The translations under genes were made by a program, and so were the position numbers. A stretch of 64,000 nucleotides of DNA. Origin: Pagrus major. Its lineage: Eukaryota > Chordata > Actinopteri > Spariformes > Sparidae. The stretch is taken from assembly GCF_040436345.1 (NCBI RefSeq), contig NC_133227.1, positions 18,047,501 to 18,111,500 on the forward strand, read 5' to 3'. Shown here one piece after another: positions 25,601 to 34,735 of this stretch. A model generated the notes under the pieces. It saw nothing but the letters and a program-made list of their open reading frames with translations. It had not been told where the DNA came from and made no database searches. Position 1 is the stretch's first letter; each line of letters starts with the position of its first letter.

Positions 25601-28600
25601 AAAACCAACGATAGTAATAACAATAACAAAACTAAATTAAGAAATGTACAGCCAGGGCGGTGTTTAGCTCAGTTGGTAGAGCACCCGCCCCATGTGTTGA
25701 GGCTACAGTCCTCACTGCAGGCGGCCCCGGTTTGAATCCCACATCGAGCGGCCCTATCCTGCGTGTCATTCCCCCCCTCTCTGCCTCCCATTTCCTGTCA
25801 CTCTCTGAACTGTCCTATCCATTAAAAGCATAAAAGCCCCCAAAATATACTTTAAAAAAAAAAAAAAGAAATGTACGGCCTAGTGTCTGATCCGCTGGCC
25901 TATTAAAAGAGGAAGTGCAGTTAGGAAATAGGAGGTGTGCAATGGAAATGTACATAGCACAATGTATGCACTAAAAGGAGACCATATAAAGTCACATATT
26001 AGCTAAACATGATGTAAACATATCAACATGCAGTGGTGTATTTACATTTTTAAAAAAAGGTGGGGCACCACCATTTGATAGAAGGCATGATGATGAATAG
26101 GCTTAGTATGCTAATGAGAACGTTACTTTGTGATGACAGTCTTGTCTTTGTTTTAATGTCATAAACAGGCAAAGCAAACCAGGATTAAAGAGGCAGCCAG
26201 GGACCAGGTGTTAAACCTCAAGACTTCCCTGTCTCAGAAGAGGGCCCTTGACACACAAGATCAACACTGCAGTTCTGAGGATGAATCTCCACAACGTGTT
26301 CATGGGGTGAGGCGTACTTTTTTTCTTGAGCAGGTGTCTAGATTGTTTACAACAGCAAAATCTGCGGTGTCCTTCAGACACTTGTCAAATTTCATGATAT
26401 AACTAATAATTTTCCTACTTCTATCATATAAACATTTTCCTTCAGGGAAAGCGAGCAAAGATTAACAAGGCAGCAAGACGTGTGCTTTTACCACTGCCAT
26501 CCAGTCCCAGTTCCGATGATGCCACATACATAGGGAGTCCACAACGGCATGACATTGTAAGTCATCCTAGCTTTTGTGTACTCAGACACAAATTCTTTCT
26601 CTGTTGTATTGCTTTCACAGCTATTTCCTCTTTTCAATTTTCAGGACCATGCCTCAGATGAAGAGCTGGTTTTCTCCCCAGCCCAGAGAACGGCAAGTAC
26701 ATTTATACTAAATATTATATGATTGTGATAAAAGTAAATCGTATGGAATGAATAGGTCAGGCAAAGGTCAGAGATCTTACACCCAACTGCATGTAAAACT
26801 TAATCTCATAATAGTTTCATATCAGATTTACACATAAAGTCCTTTTAGCTCTCATGAACATGTCAACTAAGCATTTTTATTTAATATATTCAACAATATA
26901 ATCATTTTCAAAGACCTTTCATTAATGTTTTGTGCCACACGGTAGTGTGCAGTGTTTCCCCTACCGTTCTATTGGCGGGGTGGCCCGCTTTCACTATTTA
27001 ACTCATTTTCAGCTGCGTCAGCTTTACTTTGAAAGTCCAGTGGATCTGGATCAGAACAGAGCGTGTGTACGGAGGGAGAGGTCACACTGATCCGCTGCTG
27101 TTTACTTCTCTGAGCGTCTCCGCTGAGAGTTGTCTGCGCCTCCTCACCCGTTGAGCTGAGCGTCAGGAGCTCATTATATATAGCAGCCTATATTTTATCT
27201 TTTATAAAAGAAATTATAAAAAAATTTAACGGTGGGGGAAACATGTGTTTACATGTGCGTCATGTATCTGCTATTAAAAAGATGCACTTGTCACTTATCA
27301 CTTTAAATAAAGTATATTTTTGGGATAATTGGTATAAAGTTAATAATTTCACACATGTGCCCCCCCCCCCCCCGCCGGACTCATCCACCCGCCGCCCCCC
27401 CAAGACAAAACGGCTAGGGGAAACACTAGTGTGGATGAGAAAAGTGTCCTTTAAACATACAGTATTTCCTTTGAGGTGGGTGGGTGTGTGTGTGTATATT
27501 TTGTCACTAATAACAAAGGGCTAATAATAATAAAAACAGTATTTCCTCACAATTCCTCACATCAGGTTCTGTAAATATCTGTTGTACCTTAATGAGGTTT
27601 AATGTGATTCTAATCTCTTTTTTTCTCCCTTATGCCTGGAATTTCATTCTCTCTTGAAGAAGCTGACAGATGATAGCAGTGGTCATGGCATGGCACCTGG
27701 AATAAACAACATTTTGTCATCCCTTCATGGTTGGTGTTCAGATTGCAATTAGAGGGGTTGACACATCAGAAAACACTATGATTATTAAATAATGATTCAG
27801 GGTGTTTCCACATTATTTTCCTGTACTGAACTTAAGTACCATAATGTTGACCATCTGACAAACCAAATGTTTTCCCACTTATTATTTCATTCACCTAGAC
27901 CTGCCGGAAATGATTAAATTAATGAGGGAGTGTGTGGAGTGTGTCCGGGCATTGAAGTCCTTGTTCGGGGGGACCCCTTCATCTGCGGCATCGTCATCTC
28001 CTGTGGACAGGGACATTGAAATGGTATGTTATAATTGAGGGATGAACGTATTCATTACTTGACAGGTCATTCATAAAGAATTCTATATTTTCACTAGGGA
28101 CCTTTTGTCTTTGGCAGCATCATCTTGTTGGTAATTGGGACAGGAATAAAGTTATGAGATTTAATACTGTAGGTTGTATTTTTCACAAGTCAGTCATATG
28201 AATTATCTTGTTGTCAGTGCGAACCTCAACACCACTGGCCATAGTCATAGCACTCCAGTGTTTCCGCCAGGATTTTTTTAAAGAGTGGCGGCGAGGGTGG
28301 GCTGATCGACGGGGGGAGGGGTGCGCGCGACCGGATCGTCGACTAGTCGCTGATGACATCATTCATATTTTTCCCATCATAACTAAAATCCCAGGAGGAG
28401 GGAAATGCTCTGCAACAATCTGTTTCACTGACTGACAGCTCATGCACAGAAATGAGTCCACAGTACAGCAGCTTTATAAACAACAAGCTGTAAATCAGTT
28501 TGTTTTTTTGTAACATATAGCCTACAGGTGCAAAAGAAAATACTGTAATAAATTTTGTTGTTTAAGATGTTTAGAGTAGCGTCAAGCTGCCACCACCTTT

Positions 28601-31600
28601 GTTAACTCGGTCTGGTCCGGTATTAGAGGTCAGAGAGCACCCACCACAGACAGATATGTATAAAAATAGACAATCTTTATTTCCAATTAATTTTTAAGTT
28701 AGGGACGTTTGCATCCAGCAGGCCAATGAGGGCAGCTCCAGCAGGTCAGGCAGGTAACTCCACCATCCGGCGACACCAACACTGCACACAAGAGAACACA
28801 CCCAAAAAGGGACACTGCACACAAATCACTGCACAGCAACTAGAACAGGTATCACACTACACACAATGGGAGCTCAAAATCACACTGGCTCCTTAGGGAC
28901 CACTACAACATAAAGGGTCGAACCCCACTCTTAACACTAGGGGGAGATAGAGCGCTGCAAGACTAATGAGCTGCCCTTAACGGGGCCGCTGGCACACTGA
29001 CGTCAGTTAATTAAAAACCTTTCTTTAAGAGGGAAATCATATAACACTCGGACATTAACTGACAAGACTACAAGTAAGTTTATATGAGAATCATTAAAAT
29101 AATGGACTTATCCTGCCCCGGTCTGGTGACGAGACCCCCCCGTGGGGCCTAGGCAATGGAACTGGGCTGTGCACCGGAGAAAAGGCTGCTCAGCTGGCAG
29201 GCGTGGAGTCGTTCAGCGTAGTCGGCGTCACTGATGTGGCTGCTGCATGAGAGCACAGGTAAGGCACGGCTACTTCCCGGTCCCTCGCTACCTAAAGGAG
29301 GTTTCTGGCCTCCCCTCTTGATACAGGACTGATCGACACGACGAACTCCCCTACTCAGCTGTCTTCACTGCCGGCAGCACTATAAGCTGCGAACAGCACC
29401 CACCCGCCACAGTGCCACTGGCTCCCAAAAGCTCAGGCCGACGGCTCTCACGTCCTCCCGTCTCTTCCTCCCCGCGCTCTCTCCACCGCCTCTTTTCTTC
29501 CCAGCCGCTGACCCCGGTGGGTCTCCTCCCCCTCCCAGGTGAACTGCATCAGCCCTTGATTGCCCCCCACTCCGGGGAGTTCCTCCGCCCCACGTCACTC
29601 CCTCACTACAATACTGTAGCTACTGTTCATTAAACAATTAGGGAGGAAAACGACACACAGGCCTCGTCACCATCACAGTCCTGCTCAGTCACAGTTTCAC
29701 TCACAGTTTTAGTTTTTCCTGGTTGGTTGCTGCTGTTGTTGTTGTGCGCGACGTAAAGCTGTCGATATGAGCGGAGTTTTTTTTTTGTTTTTTTTAATTG
29801 CCGGCAGCCCGGACACACTGCCCGCGGAAGCGGCAGTTTCTCCTGCTCTCTCTCTCCGCGCCGGTCAAACATCAACCCGTCTGTATCTGCTCGGTTTTCC
29901 AAACACAGGTCTGTCTCTAGCGCTGTATGTAGCCTATGGATGTGTCTTGTGTGCAGACGCAACTGACAAATACTTATAGACGGACAAGCAAACTTAATCA
30001 TCATTTATTTTATTTTGAAAATTGACCGGATTCTCTCGCCTTTTCTGTGCCCGACTTCCTGTCTGGTACGCGCTCGTTCTATCCAGCTTGACTGCGCTCG
30101 TATTTTTTTCATTCAGCGCACTCAGCTGTTGTTTCAAGCCGCTACTCTTGTAGCCTACTGTTACATGATCAGCGACTAGTCGACGTCAAGCTCAAAACGT
30201 CATTGTGGAGCAGGGGACTAGTCTGTGCAACCTCTAGTGGAAAACCTGCTTTACATTGTTTTAACATTAAAAAAAAAAAAAAAAAAATCATCATTCTGAA
30301 GGTGTGGCGGCTTTTATTTTGCCGTGGCGGTGCGCCACGATCAATTACATGTAGCGGAAACCCTGGATGTCTGTTCATTCCTCAAATGATAATAAAAATG
30401 TTAATTTCACTTGATAAATGAAAACTTATTCAGATTAATTTAACTCAAATCACTTCAAAAAGGTTAATAATTAAAGTAACAAAGCTACACCAAAGGTTAT
30501 CATTAAAGTATCATTGACAAAAGCACAAGTACCAAAGTACTTCTATAAAATAATATAACAAATATTCAACCATTGCATCACCAAACATACACAATCAAAA
30601 CATTTGGGAAGCATGCTCTCCAAAATTAAGCTTCTACTATACCAGTGGTGTCTTTAATCATCGATCAGGAGCTGTGAGGTGTCTCCAGGAGTAGGCAAGA
30701 GAACTGGCTGAGCCAGTTCCAAACATTTCAGACCATGCTTCCTGTATGGGTACACACATAGATATATATAAGAACTAGATGACTCACCCGCAGCTGTTTC
30801 CCAATGACAAAGCGTAGCCAGTACGGCGGCCATCTTGGGACGGGCAACTCTCTCCCTCAGAGCATTAAGCCTATGCTGCATGTTCTGATATAATGACTAG
30901 AACTTGCTCAGTTTTTGTCCAATTTCAAAACGGTTTGATTTTTATGAACGTTTATGCAGTTACGATGCAGCATATTTAGAATCACGGATCATTTTAATAA
31001 TGTATTTTTTTTTGTAAAAGTAACATTATAGTGACATTATGCAAATAGTTAAAGTAATAGCTACATACTGATTTATTTTACACAGAGTTATGAATAGTTT
31101 TTTTTAGTGAAGATGACTGGATCACCTATATACTGCACTGTAACTGCAGCCAGAGTCAGAGCAAGTTGCCCGTCCTCATATGGCCGACTGTGAGCTACGC
31201 CTGCGTGTAGTCCGATCTACCCCCTTGGGTACACAGGTGAATGTGCTCCCTCAGGCACTTCCTTCCTCTTACCTGGGGTTTCAACACTGATGTGTTTGCC
31301 CCCTGCAGGTTTGGAGTGTCAGGGATCTGGGATTGTGGCTCTCTCCACAGTGATGCAGGTTTTGACACAACAAGTACTTAGAGATAATTTGTCAATTTTG
31401 CCCTGTCTTTCTCTCCCATATGCAGCACTCATTGGCAGGCAGCACTGTGATGGTGACAAAGAGGGCCTTCCAGCGGCTGAATAGGTCTCGGATGGCCATT
31501 TTTGCCCAGGAGCTGGCTGTCCTCGTATTTACAAAGGAAGGCCTTGCAGAATCAACCCTGACGGGGAAATCTGGGAAGGGGGGGCCGCCCAAAACACAAC

Positions 31601-32662
31601 TTGACATTACAAAAGTGCAGGCCATTACTGGTATGTAATTGTTTCACATGTAGTCTATTTAAAAGGTTCTGTGATTTCTGTAGCAGCTAGACCACAAAGA
31701 AACAGATCACCAGTAATTATTCAATACATGTTGGATTATGTACTGGTAGCAATATTGATATATTATACTGATAACAGTTTCTCAGAGTTTCCAGAGGGGT
31801 ATTCCAGAAAGTAGGTTATGTGAAAATCCTGAGATGATGAAAACTCTGGGTTTTCCATTCCTGAATAAACTGTGACTGTCACCATGGTAACTGACTCTGT
31901 GAACTTAACCTGCTGGCTGGCAGGTTTACATGATGAAACCTTGAGTCTGACAGGGGCTGTGCTTTCCTTCTCAACAGCATCAAGTAAAAATAAATAATTC
32001 TCATAGTTTTACAACAGGGAGATTATTTAGATTTGTTTAGATGAGCTCTCGTTCCCTGAGCTGAATGGAACCGCTTCTCATCAGTCTGAACAATATTCTC
32101 AAACCAGCTCCACATCGAATATCAAGCTACACGTCACAGCTGACGTGCTGCTGTGCTGCTCCCAGAACATCCTTTTTATTTTCATCAGTTTGCAGGTTAA
32201 AGATTGGTTGGAGATCTGGAAATACAGTTATATCAGGTCACATTTTGAAAATACACAAGTCAAAATACACAAGTCAGATGTCCCAGCCCCTTTCCTCAGA
32301 CTGCTCTCCATTCCGCAAACATAGGTGAAGTAGACATGAAGGCATCTGATTGGTTTTTGCTTTGGGAGCAAAAAGCATGGATTGCTCAGAGTTTTGTCAG
32401 TGCAGCTGCCACATACTCAGAGTCGACTTACCTAACCTAACCGGGTAACGCTCAGAGTTTGCTGAACCTCCTTTCTGGAATAGGCCTCTGATGTACTGTT
32501 GCAAAATTACTAAGTATGCTGCATGACTTTACAGTATCTCCTGTCTATTTGGTCAACAGATGCTGTTCTTGAGGAGTTTCCAAATGCATCTGTGTCTGAT
32601 GTGCGTGCGGCCATCAGAAGAAAGTGCAACAATGAGCATTTCAGCCAGAAAAAAGGGAGTGA

Positions 32663-32666
<4 letters not shown>
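22627..32666 (+). CDS. BEN-like domain protein carried by the CACTA element, twelve-exon model
   Basis: Proposed exons: 22627-22831, 22940-23079, 24571-24711, 25258-25395, 26169-26306, 26446-26556, 26645-26692, 27660-27729, 27899-28023, 31323-31358, 31426-31630 and 32560-32666. All phases agree, giving 487 residues ending at TGA 32664-32666. Residues 1-115 form an N-terminal domain (MSFKFAIYYLFD, WIEIKWPTRKEPSRTVAAKV, DSYRDLVSKKNLF). Three near-identical 46-47 residue repeats and a fourth diverged one follow (about 116-291), rich in Lys/Arg and Ser/Glu. After a linker (PEMIKLMRECVECVRALKSL) comes a C-terminal BEN-like domain (about 373-480) with MVTKRAFQRLNRSRMAIFAQ, LAVLVFTKEGLAESTLTGK and DVRAAIRRKCNNEHF. 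BEN domains bind DNA or chromatin factors. Introns 1 and 7 appear to use GC donors (GCAAGT). The 36-base exon at 31323 is the weakest; an alternative acceptor at 31308 breaks the frame. A DNA-binding accessory role for the transposon is inference. Confidence 0.72.
23080..24570. other. intron 2 of the BEN-like gene; nothing else recognised
   Basis: AT-rich sequence between the donor CAG/gtgagt (23079/23080) and the acceptor tcataaacag (24561-24570). A short plus frame at 23775-24035 has no family resemblance. No insertion with clear ends was seen. Confidence 0.5.
24504..26345. repeat. segmental triplication containing one BEN-gene exon
   Basis: A block of about 0.69 kb occurs nearly identically at 24504-25190 and 25188-26098 (the second enlarged by a SINE), with a third partial copy at 26099-26345. 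Each block starts at GCTTAGTATGCTA and carries the acceptor tcataaacag, the exon and the donor GGG/gtgagg. Exons 1 to 3 are 141, 138 and 138 bases, so all keep phase 0. The three encoded peptides differ at only a few residues. Confidence 0.93.
25650..25865 (+). mobile_element. tRNA-derived SINE in a BEN-gene intron
   Basis: It has a Pol III A-box-like TTTAGCTCAGTTGGTAGAGC near 25663-25682 and a B-box-like GGTTTGAATCC near 25730. The unrelated body ends CTCCCATTTCCTGTCACTCT, with TTAAAAGCATAAAAGCCC before an A-rich tail. The target duplication AAGAAATGTAC flanks it at 25639-25649 and 25866-25876. The site is empty in the first copy of the triplicated block (about 24957), so it inserted into the second block only. 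I recognise it as a common percomorph SINE type. Confidence 0.9.
26693..27659. other. intron 7 of the BEN-like gene with a hAT-like insertion
   Basis: The intron starts with the GC donor ACG/GCAAGT and ends at the acceptor before AAGCTGACAG. Most of its middle is the hAT-like element at 26950-27428. A short frame at 27243-27524 overlaps poly-C and is not a gene. Confidence 0.6.
26950..27428. mobile_element. non-autonomous hAT-like element
   Basis: The left end CAGTGTTTCCCCTA and the right end TAGGGGAAACACTA are inverted copies apart from the outermost base, the form usual for hAT ends. The interior has a C run (27361-27373) and no transposase. Flanks share AGTGTG but a clean 8-bp duplication is not visible. 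Confidence 0.7.
28256..30365. mobile_element. hAT-like element, 2.1 kb, no intact transposase
   Basis: The left end CAGTGTTTCCGC and the right end GCGGAAACCCTG are near-inverted. Inside them GTCGACTAGTCGCTGAT (about 28337) is mirrored by ATCAGCGACTAGTCGAC (about 30168). The interior is GC-rich between 29100 and 29900, and its short frames do not resemble a hAT transposase. The flanking 8-mers do not match, so the duplication has decayed or an end is misplaced. It lies in intron 9 of the BEN-like gene. Confidence 0.6.
30366..31322. other. rest of BEN-gene intron 9; nothing recognised
   Basis: AT-rich sequence leading to candidate acceptors at 31308 (ccccctgcag) and 31322 (gagtgtcag). Only the second keeps the reading frame with exon 9, although the first is the stronger signal. 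Confidence 0.45.
31631..32559. other. intron 11 of the BEN-like gene; nothing recognised
   Basis: The intron runs from donor ACTG/gtatgt to acceptor tttggtcaacag. Around 31790-31960 and 32330-32480 there are GGTTCAGCAAACTCTGAG-like and AAACCTGAGTC-like words facing each other, with CCTATTCCAGAAAG-type ends (31797-31812 reads GGGGTATTCCAGAAAG and 32467-32485 reads CCTTTCTGGAATAGGCC). This suggests an unclassified MITE of about 690 bases. Confidence 0.5.
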
Positions 32667-32723
<57 letters not shown>

Positions 32724-32733
32724 TGTGTGTGTG
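32663..32733. repeat. (GT)n microsatellite overlapping the BEN stop codon
   Basis: GAGT units and about 30 GT dinucleotides start at the last codons of the BEN-like reading frame. The TGA stop is part of the GAGTGAGTG lead-in, so expansion or sequencing slippage here could move the stop. Confidence 0.95.
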
Positions 32734-32896
32734 AGTGAGAGTGTGAGTGTGTTAGGAAATGTAAGGAGTGTTGTTTTTGATTGTTCATGATTCCTTACTT
32801 GCCATGCCATACTGTTACCTGTTTTTGTTGATGGAATGTTGGTGTGATGCCACAAATGTTACTCCTGTTTTTTATTGATGGAATGTTGGTGTAATG

Positions 32897-33140
32897 CATA
32901 GATATATACACGTAGATGCCGCCTCTGACGCTGCTGCCCATTGGAACGGATCGTCGCCGCCGCCGCCATCTTGAGGGGGAGGTGAATGGGTTTTGTTATG
33001 TTTTGTTTTACCTCGTACTGCCGTTCGTGACATGCATGACGTCATCTATGGTTTTTACCATAGGAACTCCCCCTCAAGATGGCGGCCGCGACGACATTCC
33101 TGACAAGCCCGAATGCGGCATCTACGTGTATATATCTATG
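32897..33140. mobile_element. 244-bp MITE with 26-bp perfect inverted ends and 9-bp target duplication
   Basis: The first 26 bases (CATAGATATATACACGTAGA...) are the exact reverse complement of the last 26. GGTGTAATG flanks both sides (32888-32896 and 33141-33149). Inner sequences CCGCCATCTTGAGGGGGA and TCCCCCTCAAGATGGCGG are also mirrored. A 9-bp duplication is typical of Mutator-like elements. It sits in a small tandem repeat (units of about 47 bases ending TTGATGGAATGTTGGTGTAA). Confidence 0.88.
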
Positions 33141-33234
33141 GGTGTAATGCCACAGATGTTACTCCTGTTTTTTATTGATGGAATGTTGGTGTAATGCCAC
33201 AAATGTTACACATATTCTTACAGTACAGCATTAT

Positions 33235-33821
33235 TGTATTGTACTGATCTTTGAATATATTAAAAATATATTTTTTTTCACTTGGAAGTAGTCCTACAAG
33301 TCTTTAAGTCTGCAAAGTAGAAAGTAATATAGCAAAGTAATGATAAAGTATATTGACTATTAACTGCAAAGTATGCTTTTTAGTAATTGAAATAAGCCAA
33401 AAGTATAATTGAGCTTATTATTAACACAATAAGAATATATTGCAAATATAAAGCTTATGTATTTGTAAGACACCAACATCTAATTTTTAATGTGCTTGTA
33501 ATACAAACAAAGTACACTTTAATTTAACTAATTAGGCATATATTAGTACATGAAATGTCATGTACTTAAAGTGCACTAAATATACTTTAAGTTGTTCCAC
33601 TTTAGTACACAAAAGTACACTAAATACACTTTAAGTTGAGCTTTTCTACAACTTAATTACAATTTAAATATACTTAACACAAAATTAGTTGTTCCAATTT
33701 AGCACTCTTCAAGTTAACTAATCTTAAACACACTTGAAATAAAATGATGATTAGTGCGGCTTGAAGTACACAAAAGTATGCTAAATTTTAGTACACTTAG
33801 TACATTAATTTTTCACCAGGG
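33235..33821. repeat. right subterminal repeat region and terminus of the CACTA element
   Basis: Repeated words include AAAGTACAC, AAGTGCACT and ACTAAATACACTTTAAGTTG (near 33570-33597 and 33606-33640). ACTTGAAATAAA and AGTACACTTAGTACATTAA lie close to the end. They mirror the motifs of the left end (15481-15960). There is no gene. Confidence 0.75.
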
Positions 33822-34735
33822 ATGACATTAGTTTTCCTCATATTTACTGCCAGGGCCCAGTTCTGACAGTACTTTCCTACTGTGTCCAGCTGTTGCTGTA
33901 GTCCTTGTTCAGTAGGAGACAGTAGAACAAGGTCATCAGCATAAAACAGAGACTTCACCTCTCTATCTAAGAGGGAGAGGCCAGGAGCAGCACATTGATC
34001 CAACTCAACAGCAAGTTCATTTATATCCACGTTAAATAAAGTCGGACTTAAATTGCAACCCTGGCGTACACCTCTTCTCTGGGTGAAGAATTCAGTTTGT
34101 TAGTCTCCAATTTTAACAGCACACATATTTTCCAAATACATTGATTTAACCAGATCATACATTTTGCCCCCTATACCACAGTGTAGAAGCCTGTAATAGA
34201 GCCCTTCATGCCAAACAGAGTCTAAAGCTTTCTTGAAATCAATGAAACAAGTGAGCATTTCACCATTTTTTGTTTGGTGTACATGTTTGTTAATTAAAGT
34301 GTGAAGGGTATATACATGGTCGGTGGTGCGGTGTTTTGGGAGGAAGCCAATTTGACTTTTACTCAAGATGGAGTGTTCCTCAAGGAAATCTAGCATTCTT
34401 TTATTTAGAATACTACAGAATAATTTACCTAGACAGCTGCTGACACAGATGCCACGGTAGTTATTAGGGTCTGATTTGTCCCCACTCTTATGAATGGGGG
34501 AAATGAGCCATTTGCACCAGATGTCAGGAAAACATCCTGACTGTAATACAATATTGAACAGCTTTAACACTGCACCCTGCATCTCTGGAGTGCTGCATTT
34601 GAGCATTTAATTTTTAATGCTGTCTAGACCACAAGCTTTCCTCGGCTGGAGAAATTTTGTCTGCCTGGTCAATTCTTCCCAAGTAATTGGGAAATCAAGG
34701 GGGTTTTGGTTGTTTTTAATTGTTTGTTTGTCAAA
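33822..34735 (-). mobile_element. LINE (unassigned APE-type), RT half of the split minus-strand copy
   Basis: Minus frames 34606-34100 and 34030-33797 give RT motifs: WLISPIHKSGDKSDPNNYRG, SQIGFLPKHRTTDHVYTL, FIDFKKALDSVWHEGLYY, then SLFYADDLVLLSPTE with an intact YADD. The LINE then runs into the CACTA end at 33821 and continues at 15480. A stop follows VKIGD near 34100. The 5' end (34735) is truncated within the EN-RT linker and abuts the 5' end of the plus-strand copy. Confidence 0.9.

Larger units (their letters stand above)
15481..33821. mobile_element. 18.3 kb CACTA/EnSpm-type DNA transposon carrying a transposase gene and a BEN-like gene
   Basis: The left end CCCTGGTGAAAAA (15481) and the right end TTTTTCACCAGGG (to 33821) are inverted copies, with similarity continuing into GTGTACT motifs. 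The left flank ends ..GATCAT and the right flank starts ATGACATT. The undisturbed LINE copy in this window reads GATCATGACATT (reverse complement of 36761-36772), so insertion duplicated AT (15479-15480 and 33822-33823). Both ends carry hundreds of bases of short subterminal repeats, as CACTA elements do. Inside are a tnp2-type transposase gene on the minus strand and a multi-exon BEN-like gene on the plus strand, divergent from a shared 248-bp spacer. The termini begin CCCTG rather than canonical CACTA/CACTG, which may be a family feature or a mutation. Later SINE, hAT and MITE insertions add to its length. Confidence 0.88.

Noticed and set aside
25650..25740. Functional tRNA gene
   Set aside because: A- and B-box-like sequences are present but the cloverleaf is incomplete and a SINE body, A-tail and target duplication follow.
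15481..33821. Zisupton/KDZ or giant piggyBac-type element as explanation of the 18 kb insertion
   Set aside because: Those make 8-bp or TTAA duplications; here the duplication is AT, the ends and subterminal repeats are CACTA-like, and the transposase shows tnp2-type motifs.
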